Shown here one piece after another: positions 11,691 to 22,989 of a stretch of DNA of 64,000 nucleotides. The notes below the pieces were generated by a model, which saw only the letters and a program-made list of their open reading frames with translations, searched no databases and was not told where the DNA came from. The stretch is from Sepiola atlantica (Eukaryota > Mollusca > Cephalopoda > Sepiida > Sepiolidae): NCBI GenBank assembly GCA_963556195.1, contig OY744528.1, positions 57,484,304 to 57,548,303 on the forward strand. The letters run 5' to 3'. How positions within the stretch are numbered: position 1 is the first letter of the stretch; every line of letters begins with the position of its first letter. A program made the position numbers and the translations under genes.

Positions 11691-12385
11691 AAAAGTTAAG
11701 CCAAACGCTAATAAGACAAAATTATAGCAAAAATTGTTACTTCTTTTAGTCCTGTCAAACTATTTTTTATATTTATTTTGATGAAATTCAAAACTGACTG
11801 TAGAAGAAATTTATTATTCCAATGGGCAAATAAATATTTTAAAATAAATTTATATATATTTTAATAAATATATGTGTAAATATCAAAATCCTAAAATTAT
11901 CCATTTTAATATTCTTTCCTTAAACAAAAGTAAATTAATACTAGCTTAAGCAGGTAAGTTATTTAACCAATAATTCTTTCTCAGTCAAAAAAAAAGTAAT
12001 AATTTGTCTCAATAAAAAATTTTTTTAAATCCTTACTTTTGTCTACAACATAATGTAGGTAATTTGTTTCCCTTTTGCTCATCCATACATATTTAACATT
12101 TTACATAATAATCTCATTTTTTGTGTAAACAATAGCCCGCTGTGGAGAAAAGCAGATTTCATACTTATATCTCAAGATAAAGAATGTGTTTCTTTCCCAG
12201 TTCGATAACTTAATCTTTTAATAAACTATTTTACTTTAAAACAACTTCCTATAAGCATAACTTTATTTTAGGTAGATTTAAAAACACAATAAAAGTAACG
12301 CGGATGTATGGATTTCTTAAAGAACGCAAAACCGGTGATGCGTGCGATTCTGTTATGTTTTGGAGGTCCCTATTGAACATTCAAA
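11691..12385 (+). repeat. Direct repeat, partner at 22990-23560
   Basis: Blocks such as AAGCCAAACGCTAA, ATAATCTCATTTT, ATCTCAAGATAAAGAATG and TTTACTTTAAAACAACTTCC occur here and again, in the same orientation and order, at 22990-23560. Together with the inverted arm at 10735-11240 this suggests that a compound unit is present at both sides of the 10.7-23.6 kb block. Confidence 0.6.
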
Positions 12386-12675
12386 ATACGGAGATAATTT
12401 TGAAACCTTTAAACTGTTGATTAGAAATTAATTTTTGTCTTGAATTAAAGTTTAAATGCAAATGTCATTATGAACTATCAAGTTCATTTGGGATTGTATG
12501 AAAACATGGATTTTCGAACGCATCTCTGCTGTGTAAAAGGGTAGCATTTTTTGTATCCGCCAGGATTTGTCTCATGTGACTCAAATGAACCAATCAATCA
12601 CAATCATTTAAAAATAGAGGATCGACTTCATTATTAAAAATAAGCACCAAATTGTAATTTTATAAAAATAAACCG

Positions 12676-12732
12676 AAAAGAAAAATATTGTATTCATGGT
12701 GACGGGCACCATGAATACAATATTTTTCTTTT
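12676..12732. repeat. Perfect 26-bp hairpin
   Basis: A 26-base stem ending in ATTCATGGTG is followed by the 5-base loop ACGGG and the exact complement. No promoter or T-run consistent with a transcriptional terminator was recognised, so its role is unknown. Confidence 0.85.
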
Positions 12733-12936
12733 GTTACTTTTCAAAATAGAAATAATATTGATGGATCTTTTCCACATTACTAAGTATTTTTTACTTTTCG
12801 GTTTTTTATTAGTGTTATTATCTTTTATGCTATACTTAATATTTTCTCGGTACTTTAGCAGTTTACAGACTGTGCTGAAATAATTACGTTATTATTTAGA
12901 AGCCCATTATAAATAATAAAATAACAATATTTTATT

Positions 12937-13435
12937 AAGTGAAATTTTGAAACACCAACACATGGTGCAAATTTAAATGATCAATCAATTATTTAATTTT
13001 TTTTTTTTTAGCAAGCTTTCGTTGTAAAACAACTTTGTCAGGCGAGACTGTCCTATAGTTTTTTTCTTCTTCTTCCTCATTTCAATGGTATTATCCCCGA
13101 GGGGTCGAATCACGGTAAAGTCTGAAAATCACCTCAAGTTGCAAGGGATGTTAGAATAAAGTGAAGTCAGATCAATGTTTAGTGCTTTTTGAATAAGGAA
13201 ATTGACACCATCTTTGAAGCACACATGAAAATGTATTTAAGTGAAATTTTGAAAAACCAACACATGGTGCAAATTTAAATGATAAATCATTTATTTAATT
13301 AATTTTTTTTTTTTTTTTGCAATTTTGTCAGGCGAGACTGTTCAATAGTTTTTTTTTCTTCTTCCTCATTTCGATGGTATTATCCCCTAGAGGTCGAATC
13401 ACGGTAGAGTCAGAAAATCATGTCAACCAGCGCTA
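12937..13435 (+). repeat. 302-bp tandem duplication
   Basis: The sequence starting AAGTGAAATTTTGAAA at 12937 recurs at 13239 with most downstream landmarks kept in order (ACACATGGTGCAAATTT, GTCAGGCGAGACTGT, TCGAATCACGGTA). The junction also contains an inverted piece: the block near 13160-13230 (AGTGAAGT to GCACACATGAAAATG) reappears reversed at about 13440-13500. Confidence 0.7.
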
Positions 13436-13722
13436 AACATCGACTGGACTTCACTTTATTCATTTTCATGTGCGCTTCAAAAATGTTGTCAATTTCCTTA
13501 ATATTTTATATACTTTTTGCTTTAATTGAAATTAAGCAAAGTTATAGCCCTGTCCAGTCAGGTCACCCGGTCACCCTGAAATAATGTTTTTATTTTTTTT
13601 TTTCGGTTTGAAAAAAAAATGACTTATACCAAATACAGTAGAACTGAATTATCTACCGACACATATATTTTTATGCGCCAAAACTGTTAAGTTTGTTTTT
13701 TTTATTAAATTTTATTTCGTTA

Positions 13723-14412
13723 AAAGCGGTCTTTACACACAGGAGTAAAAATAACTGGTCACTTGTCACTTAACTGGGGAGGGGCTTGATTCCTGAAAAG
13801 TTGTAAAAGAAATGACTTATCCTATCACTAACTCTAAGTGTTAGTAGTAGGATAAGTCATATTTTTGCACTTTTGCACTTTAGGGACAGGGCGAATTTAT
13901 TTGTTTTCATTTCAGAAAAGCTACAATAGTGTAAGGGGCAGTCAACCCTTTTTTTTCACTTTTAGAACCTAATTTCTGCACATGTATTGTAAATAAATAC
14001 TTTGTGTTTTATTTTTTAAACTGTAAAAAAAAAAATGTGATAACCCAAACAAGATGACTTAATTTAATTTTGAAAAAAAATACTGTTGATTTTCACAAAT
14101 TTTAATTTCTTCAATAAATGTTCTATTAATTAATTGAATTTGCATTAGTTCTTGTTTATTTATCCCCGATTTAATTTTGAAAATTCATATTCAGGGCATC
14201 ACGTCCATTTTCAGAGAACTTATGTACTAAAAGTGAAATAAAAAAGAGGGTTGTCTGCCTCTTACACTATTATAGCTCTTCTGAAATGAAAACAAATAAA
14301 TTCGCCCCGTCCCTAAAGTGCAGAAGTGCCCATATTTTTTACTTTTCAGGAATTAAGCCCCCTCCCCAGTTAAGCAACAAGTTATTTGCAGCAGCACTTT
14401 TTATCGCTTCCA
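13723..14412. mobile_element. Foldback element with a smaller hairpin in its left arm
   Basis: Arms of roughly 200-260 bases (13723-13985 and 14215-14412) are inverted copies. Landmarks are TTAACTGGGGAGGGG with TTCCTGAAAAG on the left and their complements at 14340-14375, plus GCGAATTTATTTG and its complement. The left arm contains an extra 49-base hairpin (13811-13860, ATGACTTATCC/GGATAAGTCAT) absent from the right arm, probably a small later insertion. A related, diverged foldback lies at 26724-27215. Confidence 0.7.
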
Positions 14413-15129
14413 CTTAAAACTACTTACCACCAGACGGTATTTTATATTGTTTTGTCATCATTCAGGACCTCCAAAGATAACCATAGAAGTTACTCCCCCC
14501 ATATGTAACACGATGTAACTTTAATATAGGTTTATATTATCGTCATAACTTTTTTACCATTCAAAAGAAGAAACATAAAATAAACTGCTGATGATTTTAA
14601 AAAGAATTTTCAGCACACGAAAATAATGAAAATGAGAAACTAAAAACGTGTGTACTTTTATTTACGCCTTAAAACAACGTTCCTATGTAGTGACCAATTT
14701 TTATGCACTAACACCTGCAAAAAATCAAGTAATGGTCAGATTTTCATGAAATTTTCGATACTTATCTATTATTGGACTAATTTATGTTTATTATGCTTTT
14801 TTCGTAGGGAAAATATTTTTTCTCCCCTTATTTAATTTTATGAAATCTGAACAAAATCGATCTAAATGTTAATCGAGCGAAAGAGTCTTAAAAAGCACAT
14901 CAAATTTACCTTCTTTCTTTTTTTTTTGTAAAAACTTTTGGGTAAAGTATTTGTGAATTCATAAATAAAAAGTGGAAATAAATACGATATTATTATGTGT
15001 TGAATTTTTTTACTTCATTTTCTTGTTAATATAACCTATGATACGTTAAATTGCAAAGAAAAAAAAAATTCTAAGCAATAATTGATTTTTCAGAGATTTT
15101 TATTCATTTAGACATTTTAAAGTAAACAT
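14413..15129. other. AT-rich stretch without recognised features
   Basis: About 700 bases with no recognisable coding or repeat structure. The 61-codon open frame at 14650-14835 has no resemblance to a known family. Confidence 0.45.
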
Positions 15130-15455
15130 CTATTTTGAATAGTTTGTCTTCCCAATTTTTAAAAATATTTGATAATATAATATAAACCTAACTGTTATTA
15201 ATTGTAAAAGACCTACATCGGCTGCGACCGAATAATTTATACTTTTTTATAGAATGTTTACTTGCTAGAGGTAAACACACGTTTCGTTGAATTCCTCTGA
15301 CATTGTCAAACTATAGAAGGCCTTAATCGATGCTATTTGCGTGTCAACTCTTAAAGAGAAAGTCGTCACTTTTGCAAACGCACATGTGCTATTCTGTTTA
15401 TGAGTTTTTTTTGCTTACATTCTTTAAGCTAAAAAAACTGTCTTTGTGCGACAAA
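15130..15455 (-). repeat. Right arm (first part) of the large inverted repeat
   Basis: This is the reverse complement of about 10920-11240. The arm stops abruptly at ACAAAAGTA, where the Ty3/gypsy element begins, and resumes after that element at 22804. Confidence 0.7.
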
Positions 15456-15459
15456 AGTA

Positions 15460-15886
15460 TGTAGCAGTTATAGATTTACTTTGTAATGCGTATCAGTGTC
15501 TCTGTGAACTGGTTTGGCCAATCAACTCGCAGGGCACATTTATATCACTAGTTCCCTAAGGGACTACTTGAGTTCCCTTAAGATATGTGGATGATCACCA
15601 GACGGTATTCTGGCACCACCTATAACGGATCGCCTCAGCCTCTCTCCTTCCTCCTCGTCCACTGGACTCTCACGGCGGCTGCTATCTTTGCCTGAAGATA
15701 TTTTAACTTCTTCTTTCGGACACTCTCCTAAGTTTCTTTCTATCTATACCAAACGGTATAGGTAACCTCAAATATACGAATGCACCCCTTTCGTTTGTTG
15801 TTGTAAAAAAGGTTTTGTTTGTTTCTTTAATTCAATTTCGTGTCGTTAAATTAAGAATAGGGGATAACCAATCCTCTATCCTTACA
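15460..15886 (+). repeat. 5' LTR of the gypsy element
   Basis: The LTR starts TGTAGCAGTTATAG and ends CTATCCTTACA. It matches 20888-21184 and 22669-22799. Its termini are TGT...ACA, as usual for LTRs. No convincing tRNA primer site follows it. Confidence 0.85.
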
Positions 15887-16636
15887 AATAAATTTATTTC
15901 AGCAACGAAACGGTTCGTCAAACAACACAGATCTGCGATCAAAAGAAAAAACACAAACCACATTCAAAGAAAAAAGCCATACATGAAACTAACAGCAGAC
16001 AAAAGCTTACTTTCAACCCATTTAACTTCAAAGAATTTACGTGACTAAACTAGGAAATGAGCTTCAGCCAGTCACGAAATCCTTTTTAAACAATACAAAA
16101 AGAATTTATAAAAAAAAGGCAAGGAAAACATTTTGATCAACTGTAGAAGATATAAAACCCTTTTTCTTCTACTTCTACTTCTTTTTCACCAAAACATTTT
16201 CTCTTAATGAAGAAATTTAAAAAGAAGAATCTTTTTCACTGAACAATATTTGCACGAAAAAAAATTTTTTCAAACTTCTTATAAAAAATAAAAACTTTTT
16301 CACTGAAAAACATCCCAAAATATAAATAAAAACACATTAGAAAAAAGAAAAAAAAAAGAATTTTAATTTTAAAAACTATTTTTGACTCGATTCAGTGAAT
16401 TCACTTAATGAGACTTAGTTTTCTTAGTCCGTCACTTATATATAAAAACCCTAACAATTCTATTTAATTGACTAAAAAAATAGATACTATTTATTTTTTT
16501 TCACCCATTTATAAAAACAAACACATATTTTTCATTTTCTTTTCATTGAAGTTTGTTTCCATGACGATCGTTCTTTTCGTTTCCATCTTTTTCGTCCATG
16601 TATATTTTCTTTTTGGTCTGTTGCCCCAATAAAAAA
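15887..16636 (+). other. Gypsy 5' untranslated spacer
   Basis: A-rich sequence between the LTR and gag, with imperfect repeats of the type CTTTTTCACTGAA. Similar repeats occur in the 3' spacer (19740-19960) and in the related fragment at 32880-33180. No protein is supported. Confidence 0.55.
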
Positions 16637-17083
16637 ATGAGCAGCATCTTACCTGCATTCACCGGCGACGTTCGAGTGTGGTTCACCCAACTCGAGTCGT
16701 ATTTTATGGCAAATAATATCGCAGAGCAACGGCAATTGCACATTTTATTTAGTGCATTCCCCGCGTCATTGACGCCAGTTATCAAAGATTTGATAATACC
16801 CCACCTGGCTCTACTTATGACAGTATCAAGCGGGAGGTTCTGCGCTGAACATCGCTCTCAGCGGAAAAGCGTTTTCAAACGTTGGTTCACGACGAGCATT
16901 TGGGCGACCGCAAGCCAACTGAACTGCTTCACAGAATGAGAGAACTGGCGGAAGGAGAGGCCCCAGCGGATAGTACCCTCATAAAGCAGCTTTTCTTTTC
17001 AAGGCTGCCGCATGAGGTGAAGGCAATTCTGGCGCCTATGGTGGAGACGAGCTTATACGGAACTTTCCGTTCCGGGTTTGAAA
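16637..17083 (+). pseudogene. Gypsy gag, truncated
   Basis: The start ATG at 16637 opens a frame with MSSILPAFTGDVRVWFTQLE, the typical capsid N-terminus of this gypsy group. A frameshift near 16800 moves the reading to the frame of 16882-17133 (LHRMRELAEGEAPADSTLIK, then [16 protein letters not shown]). The frame then runs directly into pol-type sequence near 17083. The zinc-knuckle and protease region is missing; it can be seen in the related minus-strand copy at 44018-44700. The element therefore carries an internal deletion, on top of a frameshift. Confidence 0.75.
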
Positions 17084-19411
17084 TCGAATACCCCATCTGT
17101 CAGCCCGATATTCTTTATTGCCGAAACCGATGACCTATACCAGACCCTACTACACTCCTACCCGGAGTTAACTAACTTAAATTTTGTTGTGAGCAAACCA
17201 ACTCACTCAAGAAAACATTATATTGAGACCACAGGAGCTCCTGTGTTCTCATGCCCTCGTCACTTACCTGCAGAGAAACTAAAAGCGGCGAAGGCAGAGT
17301 TTAACCATATGCTGCAACTGGGAATTATACGTCCCTCGTCCAGTCCATGGGCTTCCCCTTTGTATATGGTCCCGAAGCACTCCGGAGATTGGCATCCGAT
17401 TGGGGACTATCGACGACTCAATGCCATGACGGTACCTGATCGTTACCCAATCCCACATATACAGGACTTTTCTTAATCTCTGCACGGTTGTAAGACCTTC
17501 TCCAAACTGGACTTAGTCAAGGCTTACCATCAGATTGTACTGAATCCTGCAGAGATATCCAAAACGGCAGTAACAACTCCTTTCGGAGCGTTTTAATTCC
17601 TGACTATGCCTTTTGGTTTGCGAAATGCGTCTAGTACCTTCCAACGCTTCATGGACGAAGTAGTGCGAGATCTTGACTTTGTCTATAATTACATAGACGA
17701 CATTCTTGTGGCAAGTGCCTCACCTGAGGAACACGTCACCCATCTCCTCCTACTGTTCGAATGGTTTCAGCAATACCAAGTGAGGATTAACCCTGGTAAG
17801 ACCTTCAACCACCCACTTAACTTCACCAACTAAGGCACTTCCTCGGTCTGCTAAACTATTACAGACGCTTTATTCCACACTGTGCGGATCTCCTGTCTCC
17901 TCTTTCCAACCTGTTACGTAACAGGAAGAAGAAAAATGAGCAGATTTTACTGAATTATATCCAGCTGAAAACTTTCAATGAAGTGAAGGAAAAACTAACG
18001 ACAATATTCTTGCTTGCACATCCTGTGTCCAATGGCCAGTTTTCACTGGTCGTTGATGCATCAGGCACAGCTGTAGTGTTGCAACAGCAGCACCACGGTC
18101 AACTACAACCTCTCGAATACTTTTCGAAACAACTGAAACCGGCAGAATAACATTACAGCACGTTTCGCCGTGAACTATTGGCAATGTACATCGCAGTGAA
18201 AGACTTTCAGCATTCACTCAAGGGGCGTCAATTCGTGATCTACACTGATCACTGTCCACTTACATACGCACTGCGTGCTAAGCCGGACAAATATCCTCCT
18301 CGTGAGACTCACCACTTGGATTTTGTTCCGCAATTTACTAACGATATCCGACATATCTCAGAATGCTGTGGCAGACACCTTGTCTTGTCTTCCTATAAAT
18401 TCTCTGTCTTCACCTTCGGATATCGATATACAACAGATGACCTTAGACCAGCCACGTCTGGACACTCTGGATCTGTCGTCACATGAGTTTGCAACTTACA
18501 AATTCAAATACCTGCCGTTGCCCACTTCGGACACACAGATCATTTGTGACACCTCAACAGATTCACCTCGCCCTTTTGTTCCACTGACTCATCGAAAGGT
18601 TGTCTTTGATACACTTCACAACTTGGCACATCCCGGACTCAAAGCCACAGTGAAGCTGATTTCAGCTAGATTTTTCTGGCCGAATATGAGGCATGACATC
18701 AGTGCCTGGACACATTCCTGCATATTCTACCAAAAGTCAAAGGTGCACAAGCATATCCGTGCACCGGTTGGAACATTCAGCACTCCAGATGCTCAGTTCA
18801 GCCATATTCACATTGATCTGGTTGGACCATGGCCCGTCAGTCAGGGATTTACTTATCTCCTGACCTGTATGGACCGCTTTACACGGTGGCCGGAAACCAT
18901 TCCCCTAAAAGACATTTCAGCTGAATCTGTAGCGTGAGCACTTATATCGGGCTGGATATTGCGTTACGGAGTTCCCACAACTATTACCACCGACCGTGGT
19001 GGACAGTTTGAATCCCACCTATTCCAGGAACTTTCTAGGATCTTAGGGATTAAACGTATTCGTACTACTAGCTATCATCCAGCTTCTAACGGAATGATAG
19101 AACGCTTCCATCATCAATTGAAAGCCACGTTGCGTGCTTATCCTGACCAGCAGCGATGGAGCGAGTACGTACCTATTGTCCTTCTTGGTTGTCGTTCTGC
19201 GATCAATGAAGACCTCGAATACTCTCCAGCCGAACTTGTTTATGGACTACATCTATTGTTGCCGGGTCAGATGCTGACCCCGATAGATTTAACAGCAACA
19301 GATACAGCTCTGTACATAAACAGACTGCGAGCTTATTTTAACGAGCTCCCACCTATGCACCCTAGGCAACAGACTATTAAATCTTCGGTTCCGAAAGATA
19401 TTTCATCATAG
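17084..19411 (+). pseudogene. Gypsy pol: reverse transcriptase, RNase H and integrase, multiply broken
   Basis: Reverse transcriptase begins near 17100 and shows [19 protein letters not shown], motif A as [13 protein letters not shown] (after a stop at 17474), MPFGLRNASSTFQRFMDEV (17606), and a catalytic box YIDDILVAS at about 17690. A second deletion removes the thumb after RINPGKT (17802). RNase H follows with VVDASGTAV and YTDHCPLTY, frameshifted near 18360. Integrase has an HLAHPGLKA-like zinc-finger region (18610-18730), then a core with [16 protein letters not shown] and [13 protein letters not shown], in which the D, D and E are kept. The integrase is split by a stop at 18937. It would have encoded the reverse transcription and integration enzymes. 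Confidence 0.85.
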
Positions 19412-20887
19412 ACTCATGTTTTTGTTAGAAAAGACTCTGTGAAAGCCCCTCTTACTCCTCCTTATACTGGTCCTTATCGCGTGCTTTCACACACTGACAA
19501 ACGTTTCACCCAATGACATTGGTGGCAAAAAAGACACTGTATCCATTGACAGGGTGAAAAGAACCTTTCTAAACACAACACCGAGCCCCATATCCCCCCT
19601 ACTGTGCATCAAACAGCTGTAACTACACCTGTAGGGAAACCCCTAAAGACAATTATGTCACCACCACACGTAGTGGTCAGCAAGTACATTGGCCCAAAAA
19701 ACTGTAAAACTATATATATTTAGAATGAGCTTTTTTTAGTTTTTGTACTCTATTATACAATTACTGTTTTTCAAAAAACTATTTTTCACAGAGAAGACAA
19801 ACTTTTTTCACAAAAATACAAACATTATTCAAAAAAAAAGAAAATTTTCAAAGAAAAGAAAAACATTTTCCCTGAAAATACTTGCAGAAAACCCAAAAAC
19901 AAAAAAAAAACAAAAAAAATTTTCAAAAATACTTTTTGCAGAAAAGACAAACCTTCGTGGCCAACGCCACAACTGGTCAGGGGATATATGTGCGACCTTT
20001 CTTTCTTTGTTGACTCAGCCCTTCCTCGTCTCTGAGGTAGAGAAGAGGGGGTGATCTCGTGGGATCACGTTGCCCGAAGATTCCGGCCAATCAGGGACTA
20101 ACGGGTCAGCTTGACCACGCGAGATTTGACTCCCTATAAAGGAAGGCACGCACTTCCTTTCTGTCTCTTTTTCCTTCCGCTTGCTTGCAGAAACGCACGC
20201 AGAGGAGATCGTCGACACTCCACCGCACCGGCTCGACTGAGGAGGTGGAGGAGGGAAAAGGTAAACTCCTTTAATTCCTATCAGGAATAGCGAACTTTTC
20301 TTCAAACATACACCATTTCAATTGCCACACAAAAATACATCAAACACGTTCGCATATACCACTTTTACAAACATGAACTTACGAACAGAACTGTTGCACT
20401 CCTAAAAGTACGAACTCTACAAAATGTTTTAGTTAAATAAATTGTTTTGTTTAATATAAATGTTTTTCTCTTAATTATTAATTTTATAAAATACCATTCT
20501 TATGTTGTGTTAGCTTTCTTATTCCTTCGCTTTCTTTCTAATATAGTTTTAGATAATAATAATGTTTTCTTTCCTTCCCCTTTGTTTGTTTAATCCTTTA
20601 ATTATATCCACACGTGGTCCGCCCACTTCGACCAGTCCACACGTGGTCGGGCGACGTTTAAACAGTGGGAATGACATGCTGCTACAAAGGCATCTCTCCC
20701 ACAACCTTTGGTCGGGGGATTCATTCTCCCATAACCATTTGTCCGGCAATCCTTCGCCACTGTGGTCAATCCTTTGTTCTTCGAACCCCCGGCCATACCT
20801 TTTCCCTGCAAAGCAAAAAACTTTTTCTTTTGCCACTGCTACACTTCCATTTTCTTCCTGTCGGCTTTCAGCCTAAGCAGGGGGTGA
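19412..20887 (+). other. Gypsy 3' non-coding interior, possible nested LTR
   Basis: The end of pol decays here (ACTGGTCCTTATCG, shared with the minus-strand fragment near 33520). An A-rich spacer follows (19740-19960). From about 19980 to 20800 the sequence becomes less AT-rich and has a TATAAA-type box at 20145, a GAAACGCACGCAG stretch and AATAAA near 20439, like an LTR. The related fragment at 32770-32900 lacks this stretch, so it may be an inserted solo LTR; no target duplication was resolved. The last bases before the 3' LTR (AAGCAGGGGGTGA) act as the polypurine tract. Confidence 0.45.
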
Positions 20888-21184
20888 TGTAGCAGTCATA
20901 GATTTACTTTGAAATGCGTATCAGTTTCTCTGTGAGCTGGTTTAGCCAATCAGCTCGCAGGGCACATTGATATCATTAGTTCCCTAAGGGACTACTTGAG
21001 TTCCCTTAGGATATGTGGACGATCACCAGACGGTACTCTGGCACCACTTAGGACGGATCGCCTCAGCCTCTCTCCTTCCTCCTCGTCCACTAGACTCTCA
21101 CGACGGCTGCTATCTTTGCCTGAAGATATTTTAACTTCTCCTTTCGGACACTATCCTCAGTTTCTTTATACCTATACCAAACGG

Positions 21185-22660
21185 GGCGCTTATGGAGATG
21201 GTGTTACAATATTAGAGGGAAATAACTTTTTTCAAAATCCAATGCATGTACGGATGGACAGAGGGGTAAAAATTTAAAAAAAATTTTAATTTAAAAAAAA
21301 AAAATTTAGAAGGGGGGTCTACTTTTTCAGGTAATTATGTGTGCTTTTACAACCTCGAACCAGTCGGTATTTAACCGAGGACGTCCTAAACTATACATGC
21401 TGTTCGGCTTTAAGAAATCGTACTAATGAATAATTATGTAGCGAAAGGGTCAAAATATTAAATTCCAATAGCCAATGGAAAACTTGTATATCTTTTGAAG
21501 ATCCAATGATGAAGAAATTGTTTTCCGATTAGCCAATGAAAAATGTTTTTTACATACATTAAAAAAACTTACACTATTTTAAAAAATTTATTTAGCACTC
21601 CCTTCAAAAAAAAAAAAATGTCGTTAATTAACAAATTTTACTTTTCCAGTTTATAATTAACATTATTTTCATCTAACATTGTTTCGTTTTTAGATTTATT
21701 ATGTTTTTACTAATTAAAGGTAAATATACGTTTAAAAATATTTAGTGGTTCCATGTTGTAAAAGCACACGTAATTACCTGAAAAAGTAGAATTTCCCCCC
21801 TCTAAAACAAATCCCAGTGGTTCCAGGTGTGCCAGTTGACACGGTTAAGATTCGAATAAAAATTGTTGTTTGGAATAAATAGAATTTAGGCGCGCAGAGT
21901 GAAAATTGTTGTATTGGCGCGTGACAAATATAAAATAACGCCCACGCAAATTCCGATGTGGCTTTTTATATTAAATCAACTCAAAACGAGCGGACGTAAT
22001 TGGGAGCACACCACGTGATATTTCTGTCCAATGTGATTTCTCCAAAGACATATTTTTCTAAACTTTTCTCTATAAGCTCGCTGGAGCCGATCCAAATAGT
22101 ATTTAAGCACACACAAACATCAAACTCTCTCTTTCAACTGACTTTTCATCCGGACGTTACACGCATCTTACTATCACTCTTCCATTTCACCCTTTCGCGC
22201 GCTTCTTACAATTTCACAGGCGAACATTACCAATTGCCTCTTTTAACATTTTATAACAAATGAACATGCAACAAAAGAAAGGACATTCTTCTTTTTACTT
22301 ACCCTGAAACTAAAGGAAGGACTCATGAACTCATTACAAAAAGTAATATATTCTATTTGTTAATATGTTTATTTCAGTAAATAAACTTCCGTTAATTGTG
22401 CATGTAAATCTTCTTATTATTATTTTTATTTGTGGAGGAAGTTATCACCAAAAAAAGGTATGACGACCCCCACACAGGTTATAAAAGCACACGTAATTAC
22501 ATGAAAAAAGTAGTATCCCCGCCCTTTAAAAAAAATAATGTTCATTTTTACCCCTCTGTCAATCCGTACATACATTTGATTTGTCAAACGTAGTTATCTC
22601 CCTTGGATTTTGAAAAAAGTTATTTCCCTCTAATATTGCAACAACGACTCCATAAACGCC
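21185..22660. mobile_element. 1.48-kb TIR DNA element with 8-bp target duplication
   Basis: The insert begins GGCGCTTATGGAG and ends CTCCATAAACGCC, and the two ends are inverted copies over roughly 80 bases (including TATTAGAGGGAAATAACTTT). It is flanked by CCAAACGG at 21177-21184 and 22661-22668. The uninterrupted 5' LTR has this octamer once, which proves the insertion. Because bases at the edges repeat, the duplication could be read as 4, 6 or 8 bases; 8 is the maximum. Eight bases fits hAT-type or Merlin-type elements. No transposase is encoded; the frame at 22000-22263 has no recognisable domain. It is non-autonomous. Confidence 0.85.
21304..21804. mobile_element. Smaller TIR element nested in the 1.48-kb element
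   Basis: TTTAGAAGGGGGG with CTACTTTTTCAGGTAATTA on the left is repeated inverted at 21755-21804 (TAATTACCTGAAAAAGTAG then CCCCCCTCTAAA). A third related copy of the same motif lies near the outer right end (22478-22515). The terminal motif resembles the element at 274-1235. The ends are inferred from the inverted match only. Confidence 0.55.
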
Positions 22661-22803
22661 CCAAACGGTATAGGTAATCTCAAATATACGAATAACCCCC
22701 TTTCATTTGTTGTTGTTAAAAAAGGTTTCGTTTGTTTCTTTAATTCAGTTTCGTTTCGTTTAGTTAAGAATACGGAATAACAAATCCTCAATTCTTACAA
22801 GTA

Positions 22804-22985
22804 TTATATACTTTTTATCATTTTTCTTTTTTCAAATTTAAATCAAATTTATCCACTCAAAATTCTATCGAATTTTAATTTTATTCAGTTAAAATGCAAC
22901 ATGGCTTAAAACTTATTTTCACTTTGAAATGGTCTTATTTATTTTTAATTGACAAATAATATTGTTAAATCATCAAACAACAATA
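22804..22985 (-). repeat. Right arm (second part) of the large inverted repeat
   Basis: Reverse complement of about 10735-10918, including TCACTTTGAAATGGTC and TTATTTTTAATTGACAA. It directly follows the gypsy element. Confidence 0.65.
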
Positions 22986-22989
22986 TTTT

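Larger units (their letters stand above)
15460..22799 (+). mobile_element. Ty3/gypsy retrotransposon, full-length but defective and nested
   Basis: The element is bounded by TGTAGCAG at 15460 and TTCTTACA at 22799 and flanked by AGTA at 15456-15459 and 22800-22803. It has a 427-base 5' LTR and a 3' LTR of 428 bases once its own insertion is removed. The interior carries gag and pol relics in plus orientation with long A-rich spacers on each side. It sits inside the right arm of a large inverted repeat. The related left arm contains AGTA twice at the homologous site, so the flanking AGTA is either a 4-base target duplication or pre-existing sequence. By eye the LTRs differ at about 6-8% of positions, suggesting a moderately old insertion. 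Confidence 0.85.
20888..22799 (+). repeat. 3' LTR of the gypsy element, split by a TIR element
   Basis: The LTR runs from TGTAGCAGTCATAG at 20888 to CCAAACGG at 21184. It resumes with TATAGGTAATCTC at 22669 and ends TTCTTACA at 22799. The two parts sum to 428 bases, agreeing with the 427-base 5' LTR. Confidence 0.85.

Noticed and set aside
12676..12732. Rho-independent terminator
   Set aside because: AT-rich stem in a eukaryotic genome, with no upstream gene; treated as an inverted repeat.
20549..20892. Overlapping frames on both strands in a less AT-rich segment
   Set aside because: They lie in the 3' non-coding interior of the gypsy element and have no domain.
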